A stretch of DNA of 64,000 bases, from positions 1,550,001 to 1,614,000 of the forward strand of contig NC_089177.1 of NCBI RefSeq assembly GCF_947507565.1, in the 5' to 3' direction. This document shows, in pieces, positions 45,758 to 57,476 of this stretch. A model generated the notes under the pieces. The model saw only the letters and a program-made list of their open reading frames with translations, was not told where the DNA came from and did not search any database. Positions within the stretch are counted from its first letter, which is position 1. Each line of letters starts with the position of its first letter. Source of the stretch: Oscarella lobularis. Lineage: Eukaryota > Porifera > Homoscleromorpha > Homosclerophorida > Oscarellidae. The position numbers and the translations under genes are program-made.

Positions 45758-48496
45758 ATGAGATCGTTCCTTCTTTTGCTTCTTGCAGCTTCTTCGGTTG
45801 TCTCTGACTTTGAGGAGCCGGCGTTTCCTCTCAACGAGACCGTACAGGCTGCAATCGCGGCTCTGCACAATGCATCGGCTCCAGAACCCACGGGATTCAA
45901 CTCGACTACGTACTTGGAGACAATCAAAGGCATAGTTGACTTCTTTAGACAACATCAAGCTCCAGATGGCAGTATTATTGATCCATACGAAAACAAAGAA
46001 ATGGGGTAAATCATAAATAACGACCTAAGCTTTTTTCGAGTCTTGTATAAAGGCATTCTACTCCTTGCTTTGCAAACGCGGCTTCTACTCTCATTTCAAC
46101 CGGCTACGTCACTGGGGATTCCGATCTCGTTGAGCAAGCATCTCGCGCACTGACGCGATCTTTGACAGAACTCGCCACTGCCAATTGCTCTCAGGACCAG
46201 TGCAATTTCTTTACGATGCCTTCTCTGTTTGCCTATGCAAATCTAAAGGATCACGTGGATAAGAAGTTGGTAGGCATGTGGGATAGTCTCTTAACTGCAA
46301 TTGATCCGAAGAAGACGTACAAACCGGCGTCGAACAACTGGGCTACCGTTGCTTTGACAGGCGAGGCACGTTGCTGTGTCATCCTTAACAATTTTACTCT
46401 ATCTCATTTTTAGTACATGCGTTTCAAAATGGGTTTTACAAACAGCACCGAGTGGCTTCAGCTCGTACTCAACGATCAGATGAAGCATTTCACAGCAAAC
46501 GGTTTCTAAAGGATAGAGCTCAGCCGTGCCAAACATATTTTGTATTATATCTACAGGGCAATACCAGGATCGTAGCGGCTATGATTCTTATCTCAATCCC
46601 ATGCCGTACGATCACTATCCACGAAAGTATTTGGCTGTAATGATGGAAATGGGATACAATCTTAGCTATTCTGATGTTCTTCCAGTAAGTTCTTTACAGC
46701 GTTTGGGTAAATTTCACACGAAAGCTACTGCTACAGACGCTCTTGAGGCGAGGTGCGTGGGTTTCTCTTCTAATGCAGTCACCGTGGGGTGAAATGCCAA
46801 CAGGGTGAGTGGTTATATTGGTTTAATAAGGAATTAGATTCTGGACATTTCAGAGGTCGCAGCTCGCAGCATCAGTGGAATGAAGCAGTGCAGACGGTGA
46901 CATATGAACTTTTTGCAAGCAAGTTTGCGAAAGATGGTAAACAAAAACAACAGGGCGATATTTTAACAGCATCACACCTTGTAGGAGACATGGTCACTGC
47001 CGGAGCTTTTAAGCGAGCCGCTCACCTTGCCTTGGGCTCATTGAGACGATGGAGGTGAGCCGTTGGGTTTCATTGTCACAACGTCATTTTATGGTATAGA
47101 ATGCGTAATGGAGCTTTGTACATCGTCAAAAACAGGTTTGATCCGAAGTTGAGACATGGATACGAGGTGCGTCATGAGAGAGCTCAAATATTATTTATAT
47201 TTCACTTTTAGAAATATTCGTATTTCTCTAATTATAATTTGGTTCCTGCCGGCATGTTGGCTACAGCGCTCTTGTATTGCAATGACAGCATTGCGGAAGG
47301 CCCTACGCCAGCCGAAGTTGGAGGGTTTGTTTTTGACGTACGTTTGCAAAAGGTAGGTACGGTGTAATTGAGTTCAAGACTCTCTTTCACGCAGATTCCT
47401 GAATTTCACAAAATTTTTGTCAACGTCGGCGGAATGTATCTCGAATACGAAACAGAAGCCGACCCTCATTACGATAGCACGGTGAGCTTGTTATCTCACT
47501 AAAAAGACCGGTAAACTGTACACAGTTCCTGGCTAGGGCCTAACCCGCATTCACACTCCTAATGTTCAGCCGCTTATCATGCCGACTTCTGGAAGTGCCG
47601 AGCAATCAGGTCCTCTTTCTATATCTCCTATCTGGTACAACGACACGAACAAGTCTTGGACTTCGCTTTCTCAAGTTGGATATCTACAAGGCATCAAGTA
47701 TTCCCTAACGGTATCGGTCGTCAGGAAACGAAGCATCAATGATATCATATATGACGTTCTGCTCTAGTCAATATCAGCAAGCCAGTCAAAGGCGTCGTTT
47801 TCGATTAACTGGATGCTTGGTAATAAATCTGAGTTTCACTACTCTGTCCTTCGCGAAGACGTTACCGTAACACCGGAGAAAATCGTAGTACGTAAATTTA
47901 GGACGCACGTACTTTTAAAAACTTTTGCTTTTTACCATTTTTCTTTAGACTAGCTTGGTTGCCAACGACCGTCTCATTCCGTATTTCGGCTACGAATTTC
48001 CAGCGTTTTCTTTTGATGGTACGCATGGAAAAGCGTCCGTTTTTTTAAAACAAAAAACTCGTGTTTTTTTCTAAAGGTCAAACTAATTCGTCTATGAAAG
48101 TAAGCGGTTCTTCAGTTAGTGTCTTTTGGCCTTCAGATTCGATGCAAGTGGTGAGTGACTTACTTTGGCTAATCATATGATTTTTATAAAAGGCGGCTTC
48201 TAGTTCAATATTACGGATAGCTCTTCTGGAATAAGCATGCAGCCGTCGTGTAACTTTGCTTCACAGGAAATCGTTAGCACGAGCACTTAGAGGTTTGAAT
48301 TTTGGTTAAAAGATTCTGTTTCTCTATTTTTAAGGAAAATCGAAACGGATATTTATTACCAGTTCGCTGCTACATTAGCTTTAGCAGCGGTGTCAAAGCG
48401 GAAGAGGAGTATATGAACGAACCTGCGTTCATTAGATACGCTATCTGTCCTCTGTCGACGTCGTCCGAGGGGTCTGAGGCGTGCACTGCGTTTTAG
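45758..48496 (+). CDS. Secreted protein A2, paralogue of A1
   Basis: ATG at 45758 with the same signal peptide as A1. All exon segments of A1 are present with few replacements (for example S to L after VDKK, I to M in NPMPYDHY), and the C-terminal exon ends with stop 48494-48496. Indels between copies fall mainly in introns. Family unknown, as for A1. An intact second copy with most change in introns points to purifying selection on both, but a counted dN/dS is needed. Confidence 0.75.
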
Positions 48497-48904
48497 GTAA
48501 GCGACAGCTGGAAGCACATCTTTAACTGCGTTGATGCAATCTTTAGGCATGCCTGTCTCTGTGAAGCTCTCTACTAGTAGGTAAAGTACAAAAACACGAC
48601 ATACTAGCGCTTCATCTCAGTCGTGAATGTGCTAATTAAATTCACCAGGAATACAGTATGTATTTTTTCGTCCGAGCATAGATGGTCTGAGCATTTGGAA
48701 AAATAGAAAATGGAAGGTCTGTGCACGCGTCTACCCGGCTTGTACAGAAGAGGCTGCAGCGTTGGTAGAGTCATACAAGACGTATATCTTTTGCGATGCT
48801 TTTTTTTAACGTAAGTACCTAATACAATGATTAAGTAGCCATTCATTGTGTCTATGTACTGCATCGCTCATCAAACCTAATTTATTGTGTACATAATCTC
48901 AATA

Positions 48905-48977
48905 GCCCGTATGTAGTAGGGTAAACGGCTTTTCGAGAAAAAACGACGAAAAGCCGTTTACTCTACAACATACGGGC
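48905..48977. repeat. 31-bp inverted repeat 3' of gene A2, right arm with two substitutions
   Basis: Left arm 48905-48935 and the 11-base loop are identical to copy 1. The right arm 48947-48977 differs at two positions (c to t and t to a), creating two mismatches in the stem. Same distance (about 410 bases) from the gene stop as in copy 1. Confidence 0.95.
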
Positions 48978-49422
48978 TTTCGACGTTCGAACTGGTCACA
49001 TGGATACGATAAGACGTCACATCTATTCCGGAAACTGTCCTAAGACGCCGCTTTGTAAACTAAATTCCACACAACCTTTATTTTCCTCTTCGTCGTTTAC
49101 TAGCGGCTGACGGGTTGCAAAAAACATATATGCCGTTTCCGTACGAATTAAATTCTACTTGCGCACACTATAGCAAATACTGTTAAATACTGGTTAAAAT
49201 TTTTGCTCGCACGCGAGATAGTGTCACTGTGAGTTGCATACGCATATGCATAATAAAACCTTCGAGCCAACGCGCCCTTGGAAGTACACAATCGTTCACA
49301 ATGCCTTCCGTTTCTTCTTTGAAAATTATCATCCCTATGTACTCGCCGTCACGCCACACTGTGTCAGACGCCAGACACGTGCGACGTAATGAACAGGACC
49401 GTCAAGTTCGCAATTTTTCGCT

Positions 49423-50010
49423 ATGGGTACGTGTTTATCGTCTTTATCAAGAAAAGCTTCTGGTAAACTCGTGAAAACTAATAAAGTGATGAAATTATTG
49501 CAATTACCAGGTTTGTACCAAAGGAAAGCTTCTCGCACCCTGTGTCCATTTTCTTCAAAAGGGCATGTTCTGAGACATGCAGAGGTACAACGCAAAGTTG
49601 AAAGCTATGATGACGCTTCGACACCGCCCAAATATTCCCCAAGCTTTCAGCTGGCAGTTTACGACAGCGAATCTACGCGCTCTTATTCCGAACCAACCGA
49701 CTCGTCTAGTGACGACGCGTTCCTTGGCACACAGTCTACCGAACCTGAGACGACATGCTGTGAATATGAACGTACCGCAACCTTCATCACAGTCTCACGT
49801 GAAGATGACGCCGAGCGATTCGCGTCGCCATAGCGGCGCTGCGGAAAGCGCTGCAATACTTGACGGTGCACGCCGAACTGTAGCTTTTGATCTCTAATGC
49901 GAAAAATTGCCTGGGCGTCGTAGAACAGGTGAAGCCAATACGACACCACAAGTTCTTCGCCGAAAAATCAACTGGAAAAAGGCGGAAGCAAGGACAACAT
50001 GTAAAAGAAA
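49423..50010 (+). pseudogene. Kinase C copy with the kinase domain deleted (C2)
   Basis: Starts MGTCLSSLSRKASG with the same 49-nt first intron as C1 (gtaaac to ccag) and an open Ser-rich region to about 49833. It then jumps into sequence matching the AGC C-tail (gcctgggcgtcgtagaac), skipping all catalytic motifs. No active kinase can be made. A short myristoylated N-terminal product is possible in principle. Confidence 0.8.
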
Positions 50011-51260
50011 ATTGAAAAAAATCGTTCTGAAATAGTAAGACCATTGAAAATAGAGATGTATGTGTCAATAATGTCCAACCTTTAGATGTGAAAGAGCGTC
50101 GCCAGATCCTCTTCTGACCTACAAATAAGATTATCAGAAATCAGAAATTGATTACTTTTGTATTAAGCACACTCTCGTTAGAAAACCAAAGTATATGTAG
50201 GTATATCAGACTTAGCGGCAGAATAAGCTAGAGAAAAATGTTTACTTTTAGAGGTGTTCATTGCATCTCATCAAGATATACCGCACCTAAGAATTGCTGC
50301 ATGGGTCTGGTATGGTAATATAGAAAAATGATGAAAAGGGTACACTGCATCTGCTATAATAAAGACCAGGCTTGCAAAGCACAATATGCTGAAGAAGCGA
50401 GGTGTAAGTCAACCAAACCAGAAAAGACGTCTCAAAAAATTGCAATTGACGATAGCAAAACGATTACGAAGAGAAAGCACGGAGCACCGCTATTTCGCTT
50501 ATCTCCCAATAATTCTGACAACTGTAGGAGAAGCCGAATGGAAATAAGGCCTGCTGAGTTGGTGGCGTCTTGGTTGTCTCCTGTGACAGTGAGGGACTGT
50601 TTGTCTGATCTTACGGCTCTGATTTCACCGTTCTGTGTAGCACAGCAACGTCGAGTCGGCTCTGCGTGCAGTACGTTAGACGGGAGCCCAGCAGATTCCT
50701 GCCGCGCGCGACCGGTTTCCTTTGGCCGTTGTTCGTCTAGATTGACGTAGATTAGCGACGTTGTCAGCCACGCCGACCACACCGTCAGAAGTCGACTTTT
50801 GCGGCGCGCTGACTCGCCTGAGTACCTTAGAAGAGGGCCCAGTAGCCGAAGTTGTTCCAGCGCGAGATGATGAAGTATAGGCAGACGTTGCAGGAAGCCG
50901 ATTCCTGGGCCTAACCGTCGGCTTTCTCTCAAATAATTTCTTTGACACTGTTCCCGTGATCACGTGATCTGACGTCATTTCGCGAACTGCTCTCGTGAAA
51001 CGTGGGAACAGAATAAGCTGAATAACAGCACAGCTAACACCTTCTCTATCTTCGTCTATGGAGGAAGTCGTGTCAGATGTGATTCAGCAACGCTATCAAG
51101 AACGTGAGAGACAGCTAGCTGCATCTAATAGACTTACTGCAGATGTTTGACTAACAACTCCTCAATGCACTGGGATTACAAAATAATAAATACAAATAAA
51201 AAGTATCAGACAAACTAAATACGTTTAAAAAGTCGAGCTTATCGAACAAAACACGGTAAT
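50010..51260. repeat. Shared flank between kinase C and gene D, copy 3 of 4
   Basis: Homologue of 31640-32900 and 37640-38930. Non-coding, with TGACGTCA near 50970 inside the best conserved 190 bases. Confidence 0.75.
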
Positions 51261-51302
51261 GAATAATTAATTGTACCTAACAGTCAATCTCAACCTTCTA
51301 AA

Positions 51303-54300
51303 CTACTGCTCTGTTTTCAGTTTTTCCAGCACACGTCCGAGCACCTTAATCTTCAAGCAAGCGTGTATCATTTTTCGTCGAACGAGAAAACCTGTTCCAA
51401 ACTCATCTTGAAATGCCGAAAGCAATTTCTTCACTGCCGAATTATCCGACTCTTTACAGTGATCCTCGCTATCCTGAAATTCTAAAGCATCCCACAGTTT
51501 TTGGCAATGTTTGTGTTTACCAGCAACGTCAGCAATTGCCATTTCTAACCTATTAGCAGCAAATCCGCCACCTGTTGCAATTGCAATTGCAATTGCTTCT
51601 TCGTACTTTTCGTACTCTTCGGGAGAAGTCGCCTTTTTTACTTGATTGTCGTAAGCGACAGTAGCCTTTGTAGAGCCATTGGATAGGAAATAAAAATAAA
51701 CAAAGCTAGCTGCTAAAATTAGTGCTAAAAAAGCCAGCCACCGATATGATATATATATGCCGCTCATTCTTGGAGCCTCCTCCTCTCCAGATCGGTTGGT
51801 GTTCATGGAAGCATCGGCCTGAATGATCTGCAAGAAATCGTCGAGAAAATCAACGTTTGCACCGAATCTTACATTCTGTCCACGCCGGCGTCGAGGAACA
51901 TCGTTTAGAGATTGATCTACAGAGAATAAAACAAAGATAAATAAACAGCATGTAAAGCGCATCGCTACACACCATTAGGTAAGCCAAGTCCCACACCTGA
52001 GTCTGACCCACCGTTTAAAACGGCGTCAGAAAGATTGTAACCATCTGAACAAAGTTATACGGTCTAAATTAAAAATTCGACAACAGAAAAGGTTGCAACT
52101 CACTTTGCTCTTGGTCATCAGTCAGCCCAAGAAACAAGTCCCTCTCTTTCTTTCCGTTTTCGCGTTGACAAACCAAGTGAACTATCAGAGAGTCATTTTT
52201 TGGACTTTCGGCTTCTTCCTTCAACTTGAGCAGGCATTCCTGCCTGAACTCGGTTGAACGATCGCTGTCCAAAATGTGGAAAACTGATTCATCATAAAGG
52301 ACATGGATCCGTCCATAGACCAGTTTTCTTCCTCGTCTCCGTAAAGAACAAAGTCAACCCTTTGATCCGGAGCAGCCCGTCGCGTATCGGTAATATCAAC
52401 CAGTTCGGTGCTGAAAATAAAACCTTTCTTCTTCTCTCGCTCATGAATTTCTTTGTGGCGCTCCTCGCAGCTGCACGAAGCAACGGAAAGCAAACGGAGC
52501 CCTTTCAAAGCTCCCGACTTGTACGAAGGCTTACCAAACACACGAGCTTTAGTCACAAATGTATCAGCAAAATCGACACGACATACGATGCAAAGACTAC
52601 GGGACTGAAACTCATAAGAATCCCGACGCAAACTCAAGCCAAGTGACATTTTCTTGTAAACTAAAGGCGAATCTGCGTCGCTATCACTGTCAATTATGCC
52701 CATAGGCCGGTACGTTTCCTTTGTTATGCCTCTGCCGTAGAAAAAGGCTGAACGAACCCTCACACAGGTGTTTCCAGGCCGCTCGTGAAACTTCAATTTT
52801 TGCTCAACAATAACTGTTTTTTTGAATCTAGTGCCATGAGGCAACAGCTCAAGTGCGGTTAGTTGTCCGCCTTTTTCCAATGACTGACGAAACATCGACA
52901 GGGTCAGTTCGCGATCCCCGTCCAAAGCGCCAGGCGGCACTTTCAAGACGGTGCCACTTTTGCGGAGAACCACCTTACCTCCACTTTCACCAATTGTCAC
53001 AGAATTCGAATCCACCTTTTTCGCTACAACTGCTTGTTCGTTAAGATGCAAACTTAAATTACTCTTGCCTTGGGAGTAGTGCGAGGAGATGACTGAAAGT
53101 GAAGCAGCTTCGTCAGAGGAGGTCTCTCGGGCTGAACTGCCAATGACGGATTCCTCCTCTGTGTGGGGGGGAGGTCTTGAACGTCGAGCGACCGAAGGCT
53201 TAGGTCCGGTATCAAGCTTAGGTCCGGTATAAAGCTTCAAGATTCGTAAAATTCTCCTAACATACTTGTCCCTTTTTTGCGGGTTTGATTCGGCAATGAC
53301 ATTGACCCCTTTGACCAATCTCCGAAGTTTAGTTAGCTCCGACGGTGTTAGATAGACTTTCCTTTCCTTTTCACGCTTTGCACTGCCTTCTGTTGCCGCC
53401 GACGCCGATGATGAATCGGGATCTGTTTGAGAAGTCTGGGAGCTTAGTGATCCGCGTGACGATTGAGACCTCCGACGCTTCGTTTTAGGACGAGAAGGCT
53501 TCGAGGCGTCGGTTGGTGTCAACGATCTAGCCACGGAAGGTTGCACCTCTTCGGTTGGCTGATAAAACTTTCTATTCAACTCTTCAAGAGCTTCCTTCAC
53601 TTGGGCTTGGCTTCTCAAATTCTCTTCTTGCGTTTCACTTACAGACGCCATCAGTTCGGCCATTGCGGCAAGTGACTGGCGCACCAAAGCCACTATCTCA
53701 TGATCTAGTTATTTGGCGCAATTCACAAATCGTACACAGATCAGAAAATCGCAAAGAGATTAGCTTACCGCCGCCAACACCAATACTTGATTCTTGCAAA
53801 CCACTTGACAAAGCTGTGACAACGGAATAATTTGGTTATATTTGTGTAAGCAAACTAATGATCACCTTCAGGCAAGAATACGGATTCGGGTGAAATTTCC
53901 TCCGTAGGAAAGCCTTCGCCCTCCGGTTGTTTCATTGAAAGCGTTGGCACGTCTTTCTCTTTAGCTTTGCTTCCTATCAAAGGCAATAACAGTAGAAATT
54001 GATGAACAATCCGAAACTCCGAGTCCCCTTCTTATAAAAAACGTAGAGTTTTCTGCCGAGACAACGCGGTAACGTTCGTACAACCCTGTGGCGAGAGCTC
54101 ACGCGTGACCTTAATTATGAGCCCTCCCCGGAAGAAACGTGATGACGTCATGTTTTATTAATAGTCCCGAGAGTGATCGGCTTTGAGTTATTTAACTTAT
54201 AAACAAATCGCTCAAATAATGGGTAGAGCTAAAGTATAACTCGCCTGGAACATCTTTATTTCCATCTAGCAGAGGGGGAAGGGAGCTGCTACTCTGCATC

Positions 54301-55049
54301 AAATTAGCTCCCGCTTCATCTTCTTTCGCCTGCCCACGAAGGCCTAAAGAAGAACACAGTAAGACATGCGCTTCTTTCTTACAAGCCCTAACGTGCCAGC
54401 ACCTGCACTTGACTCTCCTAGCTTAGGGCCATTCTGAGCTGAAAACAACAATAAATTATTCCTTGGATAAGCATACCATTTGAATTACCAACAACAGTGA
54501 TATCCGATTCAGAACTCATTAGATCGCAAAACGCATTGAAATCGCCGTCTATACGGGGTTGGGACAGCCCTTCACTCAGAGACCGAGCAGCCCACTGAAT
54601 GTCCTCCGAAAACCGAAACGTAACAGATAACGGGCGCTTTATTAACCCAGCGCACGTCTTCTTGAATTCGTTCTCTGCTACGTCCACGAGCAGGAAAATA
54701 AAGACACACGCTTCGTTCCCAAGTAGATTTTCAACATCTTTGTTAGGCCATGTTGAAATGAAGTAAGACGTGACGAGAATGAGGACGTGCGTGAAAGTCG
54801 TGTCTTTGAGAGCTTCGTCTCGTTTTTCCGCTGAAAATCGCCAATCAAAAACGTCATAGACGGTCACGTGATGACCCAGTTCTTTGTAAACAATATTGGA
54901 TCGTTTTCGATCATTTTTGCTGTCTGCAGAGACGAGAAGCACAGACGCGGACGTCGCATCTAAAGTAAAGCATAAGGGCTCTCTCTAATTAACAGAGTTT
55001 TGGCTGGCTCACGCTGATGTGCAGTCGCAGTCTGAGTTTCAGTTGTCAT
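51303..55049 (-). CDS. Gene D2: TIR/SEFIR-like - coiled linker - ZU5 - membrane protein
   Basis: Start ATG 55049 (MTTETQTATAHQ). Exon phases join cleanly through the TIR/SEFIR-like exon (about 54960-54470; VLLVSADSKNDRKRSN, ALKDTTFTHVLILVTSYF), three linker exons and a 271-nt GC-AG intron (53974-54244). The large exon (53705-52110) carries a coiled segment (ETQEENLRSQAQVKEALEEL), a basic Ser-rich region and a ZU5 domain (GGKVVLRKSGTVLKVPPGAL). Two small exons lead to a membrane helix (RWLAFLALILAASFVYFYFL) and a 130-residue helical tail ending at 51303. Relative to D1 one base is missing near 52283, in the codons after FMMNQF, shifting the frame just before RQECLLKLKEEAE. This is either a true lesion or an assembly error. 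ZU5 proteins are scaffolds in receptor and death-fold signalling. A membrane-anchored immune adaptor is inferred; the TIR call is tentative. Confidence 0.65.
54143..54150. promoter_or_regulatory. CRE-like TGACGTCA inside the D2 GC-AG intron
   Basis: Counterpart of 35722-35729. Lies in the 271-nt intron, upstream on the - strand of an in-frame ATG at about 53934. Possible internal promoter for a product without the TIR-like domain; weak on its own. Confidence 0.3.
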
Positions 55050-55735
55050 GCCCCTTCTTCCTGAATATAAAACTTCAAGAGCGTTTGCACCTTTCCAGGG
55101 TTCTAGGCAATAACAAAGCTGATTAATTAAATACGATAATAGAAAAAGAGGCTATTTCTAATAATGTGATTCGATGGCTTCACCCGAGGCTGGACACTCC
55201 CCAACTAGGCAGTATAGCTGCTGCCTTAACAACGACGACAAAAAGATTATTAAATGTTTTAATTATAACAATTAATTATTTAATTAGTAGTCTATACATA
55301 ACGAGTCCTAGTAGGTGCATATGCTACCCAGGCCCGAACGACGTCACAACGGAGACATAACTGGGAAGATGCTAACTCCTTGCCAAATCTACAGCCTTCT
55401 ACGCCTCTTCATACACACGGGGCAAGCACGCTCTGTAGATGACGAAGCGGAACTGCCTCGGAGGGCCGGTCTTCTTTTAGACCCGACTTACCCTAACTCC
55501 GATTTTCGCTTCTCTGTGCAGAGAGGGCAGCGCGGTCGGTGCTCGTGGTCGCTTTCACTTCGATAGATGCCCCGTAGACATGTGACTAGATGTGACGTCA
55601 CAGAGCCCATTACGTATTACAGAAGTCGTCTAGCTTCGTACGCCAATGACGTTCATTAGAAAAAAGCAACGATTCAGGTAAAATCGCTTACTTATAATGA
55701 AAAAAACTACTGCAGTACAAACTGACCACGACAAT
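55050..55735. repeat. Upstream flank of D2, duplicate of 36611-37334
   Basis: Near-identical to the D1 upstream region, no supportable gene. It holds the D promoter and ends in the same join to kinase C remnants (cggtaataaaa). Confidence 0.7.
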
Positions 55736-56040
55736 CACGGTAATAAAATAATTCTTGAGGCCGATCAACGTTATTTCAGCGTCATCAAGGCTGTCAATAA
55801 AAGTGTTAACGGAAAGTGGCCGAGAGTATGTAGAGGTTGAAAAGAAGGCATTGCTCTCCGCCTTTGAAAACCAAAACAAACAAAGAAATGAGATAATCGA
55901 CTAGGACGATCTATTCCACAGCGGGGATTTTGTTCCCAGAGGAGACCTTCTTGATAATAGATACGACAAATTCTTTTCATTGAGTCAGATGCAAGAAAAA
56001 AGAAGCAAGGACGCTGCGACTACCTTTCAGTAGAAGATGA
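55736..56040 (+). pseudogene. Kinase C remnant (C4): N-lobe fragment
   Basis: Matches the C1 N-lobe exon after the glycine loop (ILEADQRYFSVIKAVNKSVN compared with ILVADEADRRHLSVIKAVSK) and the next exon (VPRGDLLD-like), with stops and frame changes. N-terminal region and C-lobe are absent. It retains a different part of the gene than C2 and C3, so it decayed independently. Confidence 0.7.
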
Positions 56041-56079
56041 CTCTAATACGTAAATGCACAGGCTTTGGCTTACCGTGGC

Positions 56080-56900
56080 GTTCTTTTAAAAGAAATAGAA
56101 AATCGTTCTAAAATAGTAAGAACATTGAGAATAGTGAAAGAGCCTCGTCAGATCCTCTTTTGGCCTACAAATAAGATTATCAGAAATCAGAAACCGATTA
56201 CTTTTGTATTAAGCTCACACTCGTTAGTATAGGTATATCAGACTTGAGCTGCACAAGCAGCGAGAGAAAAAAATGTTCACTAAAAGTAGTAGTGCTCTCT
56301 GAATCTCATCGCGATATACAGCTAGGTGACAGGTCCCCGGCCTACCTAAGAATTGCTGCCCGCGTCTGGTGTGGTAACAGGCAGCCTGAGGGTAACAGGT
56401 GTAAGTCAAATAAGTAAAAAAGCAAACTCGACGATAGCAAAACGATTACGAAGATAAAGCTAGGAGCTCCGCTACTTTGTTTGGCTTTTATCTCCCGTAT
56501 TCTGACATCACACGAAACGCGAGCCGTAGATGCCAACGGAGTGAACGAACTCCAGGAGCAGGCAAATAGAAATAAGGCACACTGAGTTTGCCGCGTCTTG
56601 GTCGCCTCCGCTTACGCGCTACCGGTTTAATTTCCTTCGACTCTTTGCGACTCCGAGTCTGAGTACGTTAAGAAGGGGACCCGCTCGCCTCAGTAGCCGA
56701 AATAGTTTCAGCGCGAGATGATGAAGTAGGCACACGTTGCTGTTAGGCCGCTTTCTAATCGCTGGCTTTCCTTCAAATGATTTCTCTGACTCCCGTACAG
56801 TAGTGTCTAAGGGATCACATGATCTGACGTCATAATGCCATTTAGGCGCGAACCAGAGTATTTGGTCTCGTGAAACGACTATGGGACTTGAGACGTCAGC
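56080..56900. repeat. Shared C-D flank, copy 4 of 4
   Basis: Most diverged copy, also partly repeated at 43665-43868. Ends near 56900 where single-copy DNA resumes. TGACGTCA near 56826. Confidence 0.7.
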
Positions 56901-57476
56901 CGCTAGCCCTGCACACCTATACGAACCCCATGTTCAATGAATTTCATGCTGGCGTCTAAGACAGTCCGGTCTGCAAGGCAAGCGGCCCTGTTCAATAGCT
57001 GGAGAGACGACCTGGACATGTAATGCCTTTTCTAAAACGGCTGAGACATTGTTTATAGTCAAACGATCATCAGACGGGACCCAAATTGTAGAGACGTACT
57101 GTCAGCTCTGTCAGGTTGACGACTCTAACCAGGGAAACTATAGATATCTAGTATCCCTCAATAATAGAACAAAGCCCGTTGGCTCCAACTAATTGTATGT
57201 AGGGACGCTCCATGGAAACAACAATCGATCGTAAGAGGAATCCTCCTACGTCAGGGATTTCCAACATAGATGCAATCAAAGATTCCGCCTTTGTCCGGTG
57301 CGCGAACTGCACACTATGCATATGCCTCAGGATTGAAATTTTGCGAGAAAACCGAAGGACATGCAGAAGCAGAAGCAGCAGACAATGATTACTAAGCGAC
57401 TAGCAGCAAAAGCGCAACAGCAGGGACGAAATTCAACAAAAGCACTTCAAGCCAGCAATTGCTTTCAACCTGCAAA
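56901..57476. other. Single-copy intergenic DNA, 3' flank of the VioB-like gene
   Basis: No coding feature, no repeat shared with the rest of the window that I can see. Holds the 3'UTR of the VioB/RebD-like gene on the - strand. Confidence 0.5.

Larger units (their letters stand above)
43869..49405. repeat. Segmental duplication block A, copy 2
   Basis: Near-identical partner of 21860-27380. Small indels are scattered through non-coding parts. The TA microsatellite is longer here. The right edge passes directly into a kinase C copy at about 49405, without the extra DNA seen beside copy 1. Confidence 0.9.
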
